DNA from: UBA3537 sp049889395
Lineage (GTDB): Bacteria; Bacteroidota; Bacteroidia; Flavobacteriales; Flavobacteriaceae
DNA length: 64,000 bases
Assembly: GCA_049889395.1 (NCBI GenBank)
Contig: JBMHDM010000005.1
Location: 1 to 64,000 of the forward strand
Direction: 5' to 3'
The position numbers and the translations under genes are program-made. The notes below the pieces were generated by a model. That model was not told the origin of the DNA, did not search any database, and saw only the letters and a list, made by a program, of their open reading frames with translations. Below are positions 43,237-51,405 of this stretch, in pieces (position 1 is the stretch's first letter; each line of letters starts with the position of its first letter).

Positions 43237-44121
43237 TTAAATTGAATTCAATCTCTCGAGTTCAATTTTAATTTTAGATTTTAATTTGTCCGTAGCTGGA
43301 ACTAAAGGCAAACGAACGGTATCACCACAAAGCCCAAGTTGCTGTAAAACTGCTTTAATTCCTGCTGGATTATTTTCTTCAAATATCAGGTCAATCATTG
43401 GCATTACCCGTTTTTCGATTGCTTTGGCAGATTCGGCGTCTCCCGAAAGACCTTTGTGAATCATTTCAGAAAATGCGCTAACAAGCGCTTGGCCTATGAC
43501 CGATATTACGCCTGATCCACCTTGCAAAATAACATCTAGAACCAAGTCATCATCCCCAGAAATAATCATGAAATTTTCTGGCTTGTTACGGATTAATTCT
43601 AAATATTGTTTTGGATTATTACCGGCTTCTTTGATCGCCACAATATTTTCAAAATCTCTTGCTAGCCGCAGACTGGTTTTAGGCTCCATATTTTTGGAAG
43701 TTCTTCCTGGAACATTGTATAGTATCACCGGAATAGGTGAAGCTTCAGCTACTGCTTTAAAATGTTGATACAACCCTTCTTGGGTGGGCTTACTGTAATA
43801 AGGAGAAACCGAAAGTATGGCTGTAAAAAGCGATAAATCAGTCTCTTTCAATTCATCGACAACTGCTGCTGTGTTGTTTCCGCCTATACCAATCACGAGT
43901 GGTAACCGCCCAGCATTAGTTGCTGATATGGTTTTGATTATGGCTCGTTTTTCGGCTTTGGTGATGGTAACACTCTCTCCAGTTGTTCCGCTGATGACCA
44001 AGTAATCTGTGCCATTTTTAATATTAAATTCGACAAGATTGCTCAAGGCATTATGATCTACACTACCATCTGGTTTGAATGGTGTAACAAGAGCAACCCC
44101 CATTCCAACTAATTTGTTCAT
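43237..44121 (-). CDS. dapA: 4-hydroxy-tetrahydrodipicolinate synthase
   Basis: DapA condenses pyruvate with aspartate semialdehyde, the first committed step to diaminopimelate and lysine. The 294-residue TIM barrel has Tyr135 in ILYNVPGRT and the Schiff-base Lys164 in VAIKEAGNNP, plus SGTTGES near residue 45. The later enzyme DapF is encoded at 55783. It starts 1 base after the DUF6913 stop and is probably coupled to it. Confidence 0.97.
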   Translation of the reverse strand: MNKLVGMGVALVTPFKPDGSVDHNALSNLVEFNIKNGTDYLVISGTTGESVTITKAEKRAIIKTISATNAGRLPLVIGIGGNNTAAVVDELKETDLSLFTAILSVSPYYSKPTQEGLYQHFKAVAEASPIPVILYNVPGRTSKNMEPKTSLRLARDFENIVAIKEAGNNPKQYLELIRNKPENFMIISGDDDLVLDVILQGGSGVISVIGQALVSAFSEMIHKGLSGDAESAKAIEKRVMPMIDLIFEENNPAGIKAVLQQLGLCGDTVRLPLVPATDKLKSKIKIELERLNSI

Positions 44122-44640
44122 CTATATCTTATTTAGGGTTTTTAAATATTTTATCAATTCTGATTTGAATGTTTCTTGATCATTTGTTTCTAAATCTAAT
44201 ATAAGATCATGAAGTCTCAAATCTTCAGGCGACAAACCAACTTTTAACTTTGCTTTTGACAGGGCTGTGACAATATTGAGTTCATAAGTATTTGGCCTGT
44301 AATAGCTTATTAACAAATCAAATGAATAGTTTACAAATTCGTTAACTTCAATATTTTTGCAGTGTCCAAGCCAATCAAAATCTTGTTGAGAATAAAAAGC
44401 ATCCCAGCTGTTGGGTCGGTCGTTTTCATTGTCTAATAACGCCATAAAACGAAGACGATTACTGCTTAAGCCCAAATCTGTGAAAAGTACTCTAAAAAAA
44501 TCATAATCTTGGAAATTGTTGTAATTAAATATTACTCCAACAGATTGTATTTTGCCAGCTCCAAAATCTTTTGTTCTGGAATTTAGAACTGTAGTGAGAA
44601 ACTTTTCAGAGGATTTCGTTTTGATTCGTTTAAAAAACAT
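44122..44640 (-). CDS. DUF6913 family protein
   Basis: This 172-residue cytoplasmic protein has no signal or membrane segment. The order of blocks fits what I recall of DUF6913, a family found next to dapA in flavobacteria: a basic N-terminus, IQSVGVIFN near residue 35, FDWLGHCKNIEVNEFVN near 90 and YYRPNTYELNIVTA near 115. No function is known to me. The co-directional dapA start follows at once. A -7 element (44658-44665) lies 18 bases before its ATG. Confidence 0.72.
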   Translation of the reverse strand: MFFKRIKTKSSEKFLTTVLNSRTKDFGAGKIQSVGVIFNYNNFQDYDFFRVLFTDLGLSSNRLRFMALLDNENDRPNSWDAFYSQQDFDWLGHCKNIEVNEFVNYSFDLLISYYRPNTYELNIVTALSKAKLKVGLSPEDLRLHDLILDLETNDQETFKSELIKYLKTLNKI

Positions 44641-44649
44641 GTACCTTTA
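44621..44649 (+). promoter_or_regulatory. Promoter of the 5'-nucleotidase gene pair
   Basis: TTG (44621-44623) followed after 18 bases by TACCTTTA (44642-44649), one mismatch from TAnnTTTG. It overlaps the start of the divergent DUF6913 gene and would begin transcription about 18 bases before the lipoprotein ATG. Confidence 0.4.
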
Positions 44650-44657
44650 ATGTCTCA

Positions 44658-44665
44658 CAAAGTTA
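44658..44665 (-). promoter_or_regulatory. -7 element upstream of DUF6913
   Basis: TAACTTTG on the minus strand matches TAnnTTTG, 18 bases before the DUF6913 ATG. It shares a 31-base spacer with the promoter of the opposite strand, so the two may compete for polymerase. Confidence 0.45.
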
Positions 44666-44671
44666 ACATAA

Positions 44672-45427
44672 ATGTTGTTTAATTTTTCCAGATTAACCAT
44701 TATTATTTTAGTTCTGACGTCCTGTCAACAAAATCATAACAAAATTAAAGTTGAAAGCGAACGTAACGCCATTGGAAATTCTCTTAAAACAGATCCAAAT
44801 ATTGATAATTTTATAGCACCATATCGAATGCGGCTTGAAGCATCTATGAACGAAAAGTTAACATACTCTAACGCAGAGTTTAACAAAAAACAAGGCGACC
44901 TAAACACTGCTATAGGCAACCTCATGGCCGATGCCGTATTCGAACAAACAGCCCCTGTTCTTCGCAAACGACATAACCTAAATTTGGATTTGGTTTTATT
45001 AAATCACGGCGGGATTCGTGCACCACTCCCAAAAGGATCAATAGATATGAAAACTCCGTTTAGTATAATGCCATTTGAGAATAAAGTAGTGGTGGTTCAA
45101 ATGCGTGGGAAAGCCATAACGAATATGGTTGATTATTTGGTGAAAGCCAAGCGAGCTCACCCTATTTCAGGAATGACACTACAAATATCAAAAGATGGTA
45201 AAGTCAATTTGTTTCAAATTCAAAACAAACCCTTTGATCCAGAAAAGACCTACAACATAGCCACAAATGATTACCTCTACAAAGGAGGAGATAGAATGAA
45301 TTTTTTCATGCAAAGCGATACTGTTTTTGACATGAATTACAAAATTCGCAATGTTTTAATTGATTATTTTAAGACCAAAGATACCTTAAGCCCTGCTCGT
45401 GACAATCGATTTATCTACACTGACTAA
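44672..45427 (+). CDS. Lipoprotein with 5'-nucleotidase C-terminal domain
   Basis: This 251-residue lipoprotein (lipobox Cys18 in VLTSCQQN) consists only of the nucleotide-binding C-terminal domain of UshA-type 5'-nucleotidases. It shows LVLLNHGGIRAPLPKGSI, IMPFENKVVVVQMRGKAI, MTLQISKDGK and YNIATNDYLYKGGDRM. It lacks the metal-binding domain, which is encoded separately by the next gene one base downstream. The two products probably work together on nucleotides in the periplasm. Confidence 0.9.
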   Translation: MLFNFSRLTIIILVLTSCQQNHNKIKVESERNAIGNSLKTDPNIDNFIAPYRMRLEASMNEKLTYSNAEFNKKQGDLNTAIGNLMADAVFEQTAPVLRKRHNLNLDLVLLNHGGIRAPLPKGSIDMKTPFSIMPFENKVVVVQMRGKAITNMVDYLVKAKRAHPISGMTLQISKDGKVNLFQIQNKPFDPEKTYNIATNDYLYKGGDRMNFFMQSDTVFDMNYKIRNVLIDYFKTKDTLSPARDNRFIYTD

Positions 45428-45428
45428 T

Positions 45429-46334
45429 ATGAAACGACGAACCTTTATAAAACATACAGCAGCTTCAACAACCCTTCTCTCCATTGGGGGTTTAGCACTG
45501 TCTTGTGGAACATCAGCGCAAAAAAAAATTACCATTTTACACACGAATGATGTTCACAGCCACATCGATGCTTTTGGCCCAAATGATGGCCGAAATGCAA
45601 ATAAAGGTGGTGTAGCACGTCGCGCTACTCTCATTAAGCAATTAAGACAAGACAACCCCAACACTTTGCTTCTAGATGCGGGAGATATTTTTCAAGGTAC
45701 TCCCTATTTCAATTATTACGGAGGTGAATTGGAATTTAAACTAATGAGCATGCTTGACTACGACGCTGCTACTATAGGAAATCACGATTTTGATAATGGA
45801 ATTGAGGGATTATATGCGCAACTTCCTCATGCAAAATTCGATTTTATTTCAGCTAATTACGATTTTTCAAACACGATAATGGATGGCCAAGTGAAGCCTT
45901 ATAAAATTTTTGACAAAGAAGGAGTCAAAATTGGGGTATTTGGATTAGGAATCGAATTAGATGGATTGGTTAGCAAGGAGGCTTTCAAGGAAACTAAATA
46001 TTTAAACCCCATCGAAATTGCTCAAGATATGAGTCGAATTCTCAAAACTGAACATCAATGTGATTTGATTATTTGCTTATCGCATTTGGGTTATGATTAC
46101 AAATACCCACAGAAGGTATCGGATCGTGTGTTGGCACAGTCAACAAAAGATATTGATCTCATTATTGGTGGACACACCCATACTTTCTTGGACAAACCTA
46201 CCGTTGAAACCAATGCGGAAGGAAAACAAGTTTTGGTCAACCAAGTCGGGTGTTACGGTTTATATCTGGGTCAAGTCGATTTTTACTTGGAACCTGAAGG
46301 TAAATTTTTTAGTAGTCGAGCACTAAGGGTTTAA
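45429..46334 (+). CDS. Tat-exported metallophosphatase (5'-nucleotidase catalytic half)
   Basis: This 301-residue protein starts with a twin-arginine signal (MKRRTFIKHTAAS) ending at a Cys (ALSCGTS), so it may be a Tat-exported lipoprotein. The di-metal site is complete: LHTNDVHSH, DAGDIFQG, IGNHDFDNG, SHLGYD and GGHTHTF. This is the N-terminal domain of UshA-like 5'-nucleotidases without their C-terminal domain. ATG 45429 gives the Tat start; the in-frame ATG at 45399 lies inside the previous gene. Its TAA overlaps the ligA stop (TTAA at 46331-46334). Confidence 0.92.
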   Translation: MKRRTFIKHTAASTTLLSIGGLALSCGTSAQKKITILHTNDVHSHIDAFGPNDGRNANKGGVARRATLIKQLRQDNPNTLLLDAGDIFQGTPYFNYYGGELEFKLMSMLDYDAATIGNHDFDNGIEGLYAQLPHAKFDFISANYDFSNTIMDGQVKPYKIFDKEGVKIGVFGLGIELDGLVSKEAFKETKYLNPIEIAQDMSRILKTEHQCDLIICLSHLGYDYKYPQKVSDRVLAQSTKDIDLIIGGHTHTFLDKPTVETNAEGKQVLVNQVGCYGLYLGQVDFYLEPEGKFFSSRALRV

Positions 46335-48322
46335 ATTTTTGCCAAAAATTCCTGTTCAGATAAAATTAGGATTCCAAAAGATTCTGCTTTTTTACGCTTG
46401 CTGGGCCCCATATTAGAACCCGCAACTACATAGGATGTTTTGGCAGAAATGGAACTCACTACTTTTCCACCATTGGCCTCAATAAGCGCTTTTAAATCAT
46501 TTCGAGAAATCGTTTCGAACACCCCAGAAACCACAATGCGTTCCCCTGCCAACAAGTTCGTTTGGTTGGCTAGAACTTCTTGAGACAATTCGAATTGCAG
46601 ACCAAAACTAACCAATCGTGACACTAATCGTATGTTATTTTCATTCCTGAAGTAATCAAAAACACTTTCTGCTATTTTAATTCCAATTTCATCAATGGCT
46701 TCCAATTCCTCAACGGTTGCTTCTGATAATGCGCCGACAGAATGGTAGTGCTTGGCTAACGTTTTGGCAACTGTTTCACCAACATATCGAATCCCAAGTC
46801 CAAATAACACGCGCTCAAATGGAATGGATTTGGACGCCTCCACGCCCCTAATTAAGTTCTCAGCACTTTTTTGCGCCATACGATCTAAGGGTAGAATATC
46901 TTCCACTTCTAACACATACAAATCGGCCACATCTTTAATGAGTCCAGCGTTTACCAATAGAGCCACAGTCTCACCGCCTAGCCCTTCGATGTCTAAGGCT
47001 TTTCTTGAAATGTAATGTTGGATGCGACCGATTATTTGAGGTGGACATCCCTCAGAATTTACACAATAATGCTGGGCCTCACCTTCTGCTCTTTGCAAAG
47101 GCGTTTGGCATTCTGGGCATTCAGAAATATAGCTGGTAGGAATAGAATTTTGGGGCCGTTTAGGTACATCGACACCTATGATTTTTGGGATAATTTCTCC
47201 CCCTTTTTCTACAAAAACGGTATCACCGACTCGAATATCTAACTTGGCAATCTGATCTGCATTGTGGAGCGAAGCACGTTTGACCAACGTTCCTGCCAAA
47301 TCAACAGCTTGCAAATTCGCTACAGGGGTTATGGCTCCCGTACGTCCAACTTGATAAGAAATAGAATTCAGGATGGTGGAAACGCGCTCCGCTTTAAATT
47401 TGAAAGCCATAGCCCAACGGGGTGCTTTGGCTGTATATCCTAACTCTGCTTGTTGTTGTAAATTATTGACTTTTACCACAATACCGTCAATTTCATAGGG
47501 CAAATCATGACGTGCAGAGTCCCAGTAATTCACAAATTCGAGGACCTGATCAATATTGTCTACACATTGAACTTGCGAAGGGACTTTGAAACCCCAAGTT
47601 CGAGCCTTTTCTAAATTTTCGAATTGTGAACTAATCCCCAAGTTTTCTTCAACAATACTGTACAATAAACACTCGAGGGGTCGTTTGGCAACTTCACTAC
47701 TGTCCTGTAATTTCAGACTACCTGATGCGGTATTTCTTGGGTTTCTGTAAGGCTCCAACCCGGCTGCAGTTCGCTCATTATTCATAGCGTGGAATCCCTC
47801 AAAGGGTAAGATTATTTCTCCTCTAATTTCAAATAAATTAGGGTAGTCGCCACGAAGTTTTAACGGTACTGATTTTATGGTTTTGATATTGGCTGTTACA
47901 TCGTCCCCTTGGGTTCCATCGCCTCTTGTCAGGGCTCGGAAAAGCGTACCATTTTTGTAAGTCAAACTAATAGAAGCGCCATCATATTTCAATTCGCAGG
48001 TGTATTGAATGGGACCGTCGATGAGTTTTTTAATCCGTGTTTCCCAATCCAATAAATCTTGCTTGGAATAAGAATTATCCAACGAATACATCCGATGCGT
48101 ATGAGCTATTGTTTTAAAATTTTTGGTTACTGCTCCGCCCACTCGGAGTGTTGGTGAGTTTGGATCATGCATTTCTGGATATTGACTTTCAAGTACTTGA
48201 AGTTGTTTGAGTTTCATGTCAAAATCAAAATCTGAAATAGTCGGACGATCTAGCACATAATAATTATGATTGTGCTGATGAAGTTCCTCGCGAAGTTGAA
48301 TGATTAACGCTTTATCGGACAT
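46331..48322 (-). CDS. ligA: NAD-dependent DNA ligase
   Basis: LigA seals nicks during replication and repair using NAD+. The 663-residue protein has domain Ia and the nucleotidyltransferase with adenylated Lys112 (CELKYDGAS). The OB fold contains VGRTGAITPVANL, and the four-Cys zinc finger is CPECQTPL with CVNSEGC. Helix-hairpin-helix repeats (about 470-580) and a C-terminal BRCT domain (about 590-663, ERIVVSGVFETISRNDLKALIEANGGKV) complete it. Length and all domains are standard. Confidence 0.97.
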   Translation of the reverse strand: MSDKALIIQLREELHQHNHNYYVLDRPTISDFDFDMKLKQLQVLESQYPEMHDPNSPTLRVGGAVTKNFKTIAHTHRMYSLDNSYSKQDLLDWETRIKKLIDGPIQYTCELKYDGASISLTYKNGTLFRALTRGDGTQGDDVTANIKTIKSVPLKLRGDYPNLFEIRGEIILPFEGFHAMNNERTAAGLEPYRNPRNTASGSLKLQDSSEVAKRPLECLLYSIVEENLGISSQFENLEKARTWGFKVPSQVQCVDNIDQVLEFVNYWDSARHDLPYEIDGIVVKVNNLQQQAELGYTAKAPRWAMAFKFKAERVSTILNSISYQVGRTGAITPVANLQAVDLAGTLVKRASLHNADQIAKLDIRVGDTVFVEKGGEIIPKIIGVDVPKRPQNSIPTSYISECPECQTPLQRAEGEAQHYCVNSEGCPPQIIGRIQHYISRKALDIEGLGGETVALLVNAGLIKDVADLYVLEVEDILPLDRMAQKSAENLIRGVEASKSIPFERVLFGLGIRYVGETVAKTLAKHYHSVGALSEATVEELEAIDEIGIKIAESVFDYFRNENNIRLVSRLVSFGLQFELSQEVLANQTNLLAGERIVVSGVFETISRNDLKALIEANGGKVVSSISAKTSYVVAGSNMGPSKRKKAESFGILILSEQEFLAKI

Positions 48323-48404
48323 TGGTGGAAATAGCAGTGTTTAAAGATTCACTAAATTAGTAAATTACCATCACATTGAGAGTGTGTGTCGGATTAAAAT
48401 TAAC

Positions 48405-49253
48405 TTATTTTTTTTGAGTTTTCAACAGTCTGTCTTTTCCGAAGGTGTCTTGTTTTAGTTGAGTCTTTTCAAAACTATCGCCCCGAAACAATTGGAAGGT
48501 CTCTCTACCAAATGCTTCGTTAATTTCCATAAAAGCTAATCCTCCAGGTTTTAGATATTGAATCGCAGTTTGTCTGATGGCCTTGTAAAATTCTAGCGGA
48601 TTATCATCTTTTACAAACAAAGCCAAATGTGGCTCATGCTCTAATACATTAGCCTTCATTTTAGATTTTTCTTGAAGACAAACATAGGGCGGATTGGAAA
48701 CTATAATATCAAAAACTATATCCAGTGGCATTAATTCCAACATGTTATCCTCTAAAAAAGTAATTGATACTGAATGAGTTTGAGCGTTGTATTGAGCGAC
48801 TTTTAAAGCGTCGTGACTGATGTCTAGAGCAACAATTTTGGCATGAGGTAAATGCTTTGCAAGTGAAATGGCCAAACAACCTGATCCTGTTCCTAGGTCC
48901 AAAATTACTGGAGAATCTGTTGTTTTAAAATGTGTGAGGATCCAAGCTACCAGTTCTTCTGATTCCGGCCGCGGTATGAGTACAGATGGATTGACTTTAA
49001 ATTCTAATCCAAAAAAATAAGTGCTTCCTACTACATACTGAATGGGTTCATCATTATTTAATTTTTGTATAGCAGCTTCGAACTGTTCATATTGTTCTTC
49101 CGAAATTTCAAGTTGTTCGTTTAGTACGATATCAATTGGCTTTAGATCTAAATATATCCTACACAAATGCTTGAAATAACTCTGACGTTCTGTATTAGGA
49201 AACTTGGCCAGCTTATTGAAAAAATTTGTTTTTAAGGTCTTTAAATTCATCAT
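48405..49253 (-). CDS. prmC: Release factor glutamine methyltransferase
   Basis: PrmC methylates the GGQ glutamine of peptide-release factors. The 282-residue sequence has a helical N-terminus, the SAM-binding LDLGTGSGCLAISLA and the diagnostic VSNPPYVCLQE. It starts within the stop of the acetyltransferase gene (ATGA overlap at 49250-49253). A second Met directly after the first makes the exact start uncertain by one codon. Confidence 0.95.
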   Translation of the reverse strand: MMNLKTLKTNFFNKLAKFPNTERQSYFKHLCRIYLDLKPIDIVLNEQLEISEEQYEQFEAAIQKLNNDEPIQYVVGSTYFFGLEFKVNPSVLIPRPESEELVAWILTHFKTTDSPVILDLGTGSGCLAISLAKHLPHAKIVALDISHDALKVAQYNAQTHSVSITFLEDNMLELMPLDIVFDIIVSNPPYVCLQEKSKMKANVLEHEPHLALFVKDDNPLEFYKAIRQTAIQYLKPGGLAFMEINEAFGRETFQLFRGDSFEKTQLKQDTFGKDRLLKTQKK

Positions 49254-49735
49254 AAGTCTTTAATCATCCAAATGCTACAGCTGTGATGTCCTGTAGACCC
49301 CAATTGTGAGTCTATTTCACAAAATCCGTTTCGTTTATACAATTTAATGGCAGCTTTCAGACTAGGAATGGTTTCCAAATAGCATTGAGAAAACCCAAAA
49401 GATTTAGCAGCTTGCAAGCATTGATCTAAAAGCTGTTGTGCAATTCCCTGCCCCCGCATTTTTGGCAAACTATACATTTTTTGAAGCTCACAAACTGTTG
49501 ACTGCCCCCCTTTCAGAGGAGAAATTCCTGCACCTCCCAAAATCTGATTGTTATGCTCTACGACATAATACACTGAACGACTCTGGGCATAGGCCTGATA
49601 CATTTGACTGGTTTCCAGATCTTGAAAAGCTGTACCAACAAGCGGTATGCCTAATTCAACAAAAACCGAACGAATTACAGCTTCAATTTTTGGATTGTCT
49701 GTCTTAACAATAGGTCTAATCTCAACATTTAACAT
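49250..49735 (-). CDS. GNAT family N-acetyltransferase
   Basis: This 161-residue acetyltransferase has the acetyl-CoA pyrophosphate loop MRGQGIAQQLLDQCL near residue 95 and the preceding LQKMYSLPK strand. The substrate is not identifiable. I chose ATG 49735 (MLNVEIRPIVKTD), which gives a standard GNAT length. An upstream in-frame start would put about 65 residues across the divergent ribD promoter. It is translationally coupled to prmC by an ATGA overlap. Confidence 0.85.
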   Translation of the reverse strand: MLNVEIRPIVKTDNPKIEAVIRSVFVELGIPLVGTAFQDLETSQMYQAYAQSRSVYYVVEHNNQILGGAGISPLKGGQSTVCELQKMYSLPKMRGQGIAQQLLDQCLQAAKSFGFSQCYLETIPSLKAAIKLYKRNGFCEIDSQLGSTGHHSCSIWMIKDL

Positions 49736-49750
49736 CCCGCAAATAAATCT

Positions 49751-49758
49751 TATGTTTG
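49751..49758 (+). promoter_or_regulatory. -7 element upstream of ribD
   Basis: TATGTTTG matches TAnnTTTG, with a T-rich -33 about 19 bases upstream. Transcription would begin about 35 bases before the ribD ATG, in the short spacer shared with the acetyltransferase gene. Confidence 0.5.
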
Positions 49759-49796
49759 TAAGGCCGAAGATACAGAGATAAAACTGTTTTAAAAAA

Positions 49797-50810
49797 ATGC
49801 ACAACAATAAACATTCAGAATACATCAAGCGATGTATATCAATTGCCAAAAATGGATTGGGCACTACTGCTCCAAATCCTATGGTTGGATGCGTCATTGT
49901 GTATAAAAATACAATCATTGGAGAAGGGTTCACTAGTCCATACGGCGGATCTCATGCCGAGGTAAATGCGATAAATGCTGTGAACAACAAAGACCTACTA
50001 AAAGAGTCTACATTATATGTTACTTTAGAACCTTGTAGTCACTTTGGAAAAACCCCACCATGTGCAGATTTGATAACAAATTACAACATTCCGAATATTG
50101 TGATTGGGTGTATTGATCCTAATGATAAAGTTTCTGGAAGAGGGGTAGCGCATTTGAAAAAAAATGGCGCTCACGTTGTCACTGGTATTGAGGAGGATTT
50201 ATGTAAGTTGCATCACAAACGCTTTTTAACTTTTCAAACTAAAAATAGGCCATACATTATTTTGAAGTGGGCAGAAACCAACGATGGTTTTGTTGCACCT
50301 CTTTCTAAAAGTTCTAAAACTCCCTTTTGGATTAGTGGCAAATCATCCAGAAAACTAGTGCACCAATGGCGATCAGAAGAACAGGCAATTATGGTTGGTG
50401 GTAAAACTGTTTTGGAAGATAATCCAAGTTTAACAACAAGGCATGTTTATGGAAAAAACCCAACCCGAATTGTATTAGATCTGTACAATAATTTACCCAA
50501 AGGGGCTGCTGTGTTTAACAATCGGGCCAAAACCATCCTATTAAATTCAACTGTTTTGGACTTAAAAAAACCGCTTGCAAAACAAGTCTGTGGCCAACTT
50601 TATCTACATAATATAAATTCTGTCATTGTGGAAGGTGGGCCGAAAACGTTACAACTCTTCCTCAACGAACAGCTCTGGGACGAAGCTCGAATTTTCAAAA
50701 GCAATAAAAACTTAAGTACTGGAATAAAAAGTCCAAAATTTGAGTTCAATAATTTTAAAAAAATTAATGTTGGAGATGATTTATTATACTATGTCTCAAA
50801 TCAAAAATAA
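49797..50810 (+). CDS. ribD: Riboflavin biosynthesis deaminase/reductase
   Basis: RibD deaminates the pyrimidine intermediate and reduces its ribosyl side chain. The 337-residue protein has a cytidine-deaminase-like zinc domain (HAEVNAIN and PCSHFGKTPPCADL) and a C-terminal dihydrofolate-reductase-like domain (ILKWAETNDGFVAP, IMVGGKTVLEDNPSLTTR, VIVEGGPKTLQ). No FMN riboswitch is visible in its 61-base leader, and no other rib gene is nearby. Confidence 0.96.
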   Translation: MHNNKHSEYIKRCISIAKNGLGTTAPNPMVGCVIVYKNTIIGEGFTSPYGGSHAEVNAINAVNNKDLLKESTLYVTLEPCSHFGKTPPCADLITNYNIPNIVIGCIDPNDKVSGRGVAHLKKNGAHVVTGIEEDLCKLHHKRFLTFQTKNRPYIILKWAETNDGFVAPLSKSSKTPFWISGKSSRKLVHQWRSEEQAIMVGGKTVLEDNPSLTTRHVYGKNPTRIVLDLYNNLPKGAAVFNNRAKTILLNSTVLDLKKPLAKQVCGQLYLHNINSVIVEGGPKTLQLFLNEQLWDEARIFKSNKNLSTGIKSPKFEFNNFKKINVGDDLLYYVSNQK

Positions 50811-50831
50811 AACGTAGTAGAAACTCATCGA

Positions 50832-51230
50832 TTAATTTTGCAGTTGGTCTAAAAAATATTGTGGGCAACGAGTCGGTTGCCGTGTTTTCATGTCAACAAA
50901 AACCAATTTGGAATAAGCTGTAGTAATCAAGTCTCCGTCAGAATTATAAATCTCATAATCGAACTCCACAGAAACTTTAGGTTGTTTAATTAAAGTTGTT
51001 TTTATACTGAGTGTGTCGTCATAAAATGATGGTTTACAGTAAGTTATGTTCAAGACTACAACTGGCAACATTAGGCCTTGTTGCTCCATTTCTTTGTAAG
51101 AAATTCCCAATGCTGACAACCATTCTATACGTCCAATTTCTAAATATTGAGCATAATTACCGTGGTAAACAACCCCCATTTGGTCCGTTTCTCCATAACG
51201 AACTTTGATTTTTGTAGTATGACTAAACAT
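50832..51230 (-). CDS. Acyl-CoA thioesterase (4HBT/YbgC family)
   Basis: This 132-residue hotdog-fold enzyme has the family signature RYGETDQMGVVYHGNYAQYLEIGR near the N-terminus, with the catalytic Asp in ETDQMG. YbgC-type thioesterases cleave acyl-CoA or acyl-ACP, often near the membrane; chain preference is not readable. It is convergent with ribD, 21 bases apart, and divergent from dnaA. Confidence 0.92.
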   Translation of the reverse strand: MFSHTTKIKVRYGETDQMGVVYHGNYAQYLEIGRIEWLSALGISYKEMEQQGLMLPVVVLNITYCKPSFYDDTLSIKTTLIKQPKVSVEFDYEIYNSDGDLITTAYSKLVFVDMKTRQPTRCPQYFLDQLQN

Positions 51231-51255
51231 AAAAAAATTATATATTTACAAGGTT

Positions 51256-51317
51256 CAAAATTTAGCCTAAAAAAAATCAAAATTCGCCTAATTTTAATTT
51301 TTTTTTTTGAAATTTTG
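51256..51317. repeat. AT-rich near-palindrome upstream of dnaA
   Basis: CAAAATTT (51256-51263) and AAATTTTG (51310-51317) pair exactly. The inner sequences, an A-run with AAAATT and AATTTT with a T-run, continue the pairing with a few mismatches around the centre near 51287. A long AT hairpin could form between the thioesterase and dnaA genes. Its role is unknown. Confidence 0.5.
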
Positions 51318-51405
51318 TTCACATATTTGTGAGGCAAAAAATTAACCAACATTCCCCAAGTGTTGTATATTTTAACCGCTAACTAACTAAAATTTACATC
51401 AAAAA

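Noticed and set aside
44672..46334. 5'-nucleotidase pair as a frameshifted pseudogene
   Set aside because: The domain order is reversed compared with UshA, and each gene has its own export signal and complete motifs, so a simple frameshift cannot explain it.
49735..49796. Riboswitch (FMN) before ribD
   Set aside because: The 61-base leader is too short and lacks the conserved FMN aptamer sequence.
51140..51352. Two opposing small reading frames upstream of dnaA
   Set aside because: Both arise from the AT-rich near-palindrome, which yields similar Lys/Ile/Phe-rich translations on either strand.
51231..51405. Replication origin next to dnaA
   Set aside because: I see AT-rich sequence and one degenerate box-like site (TTGTTCACA) but no cluster of DnaA boxes.
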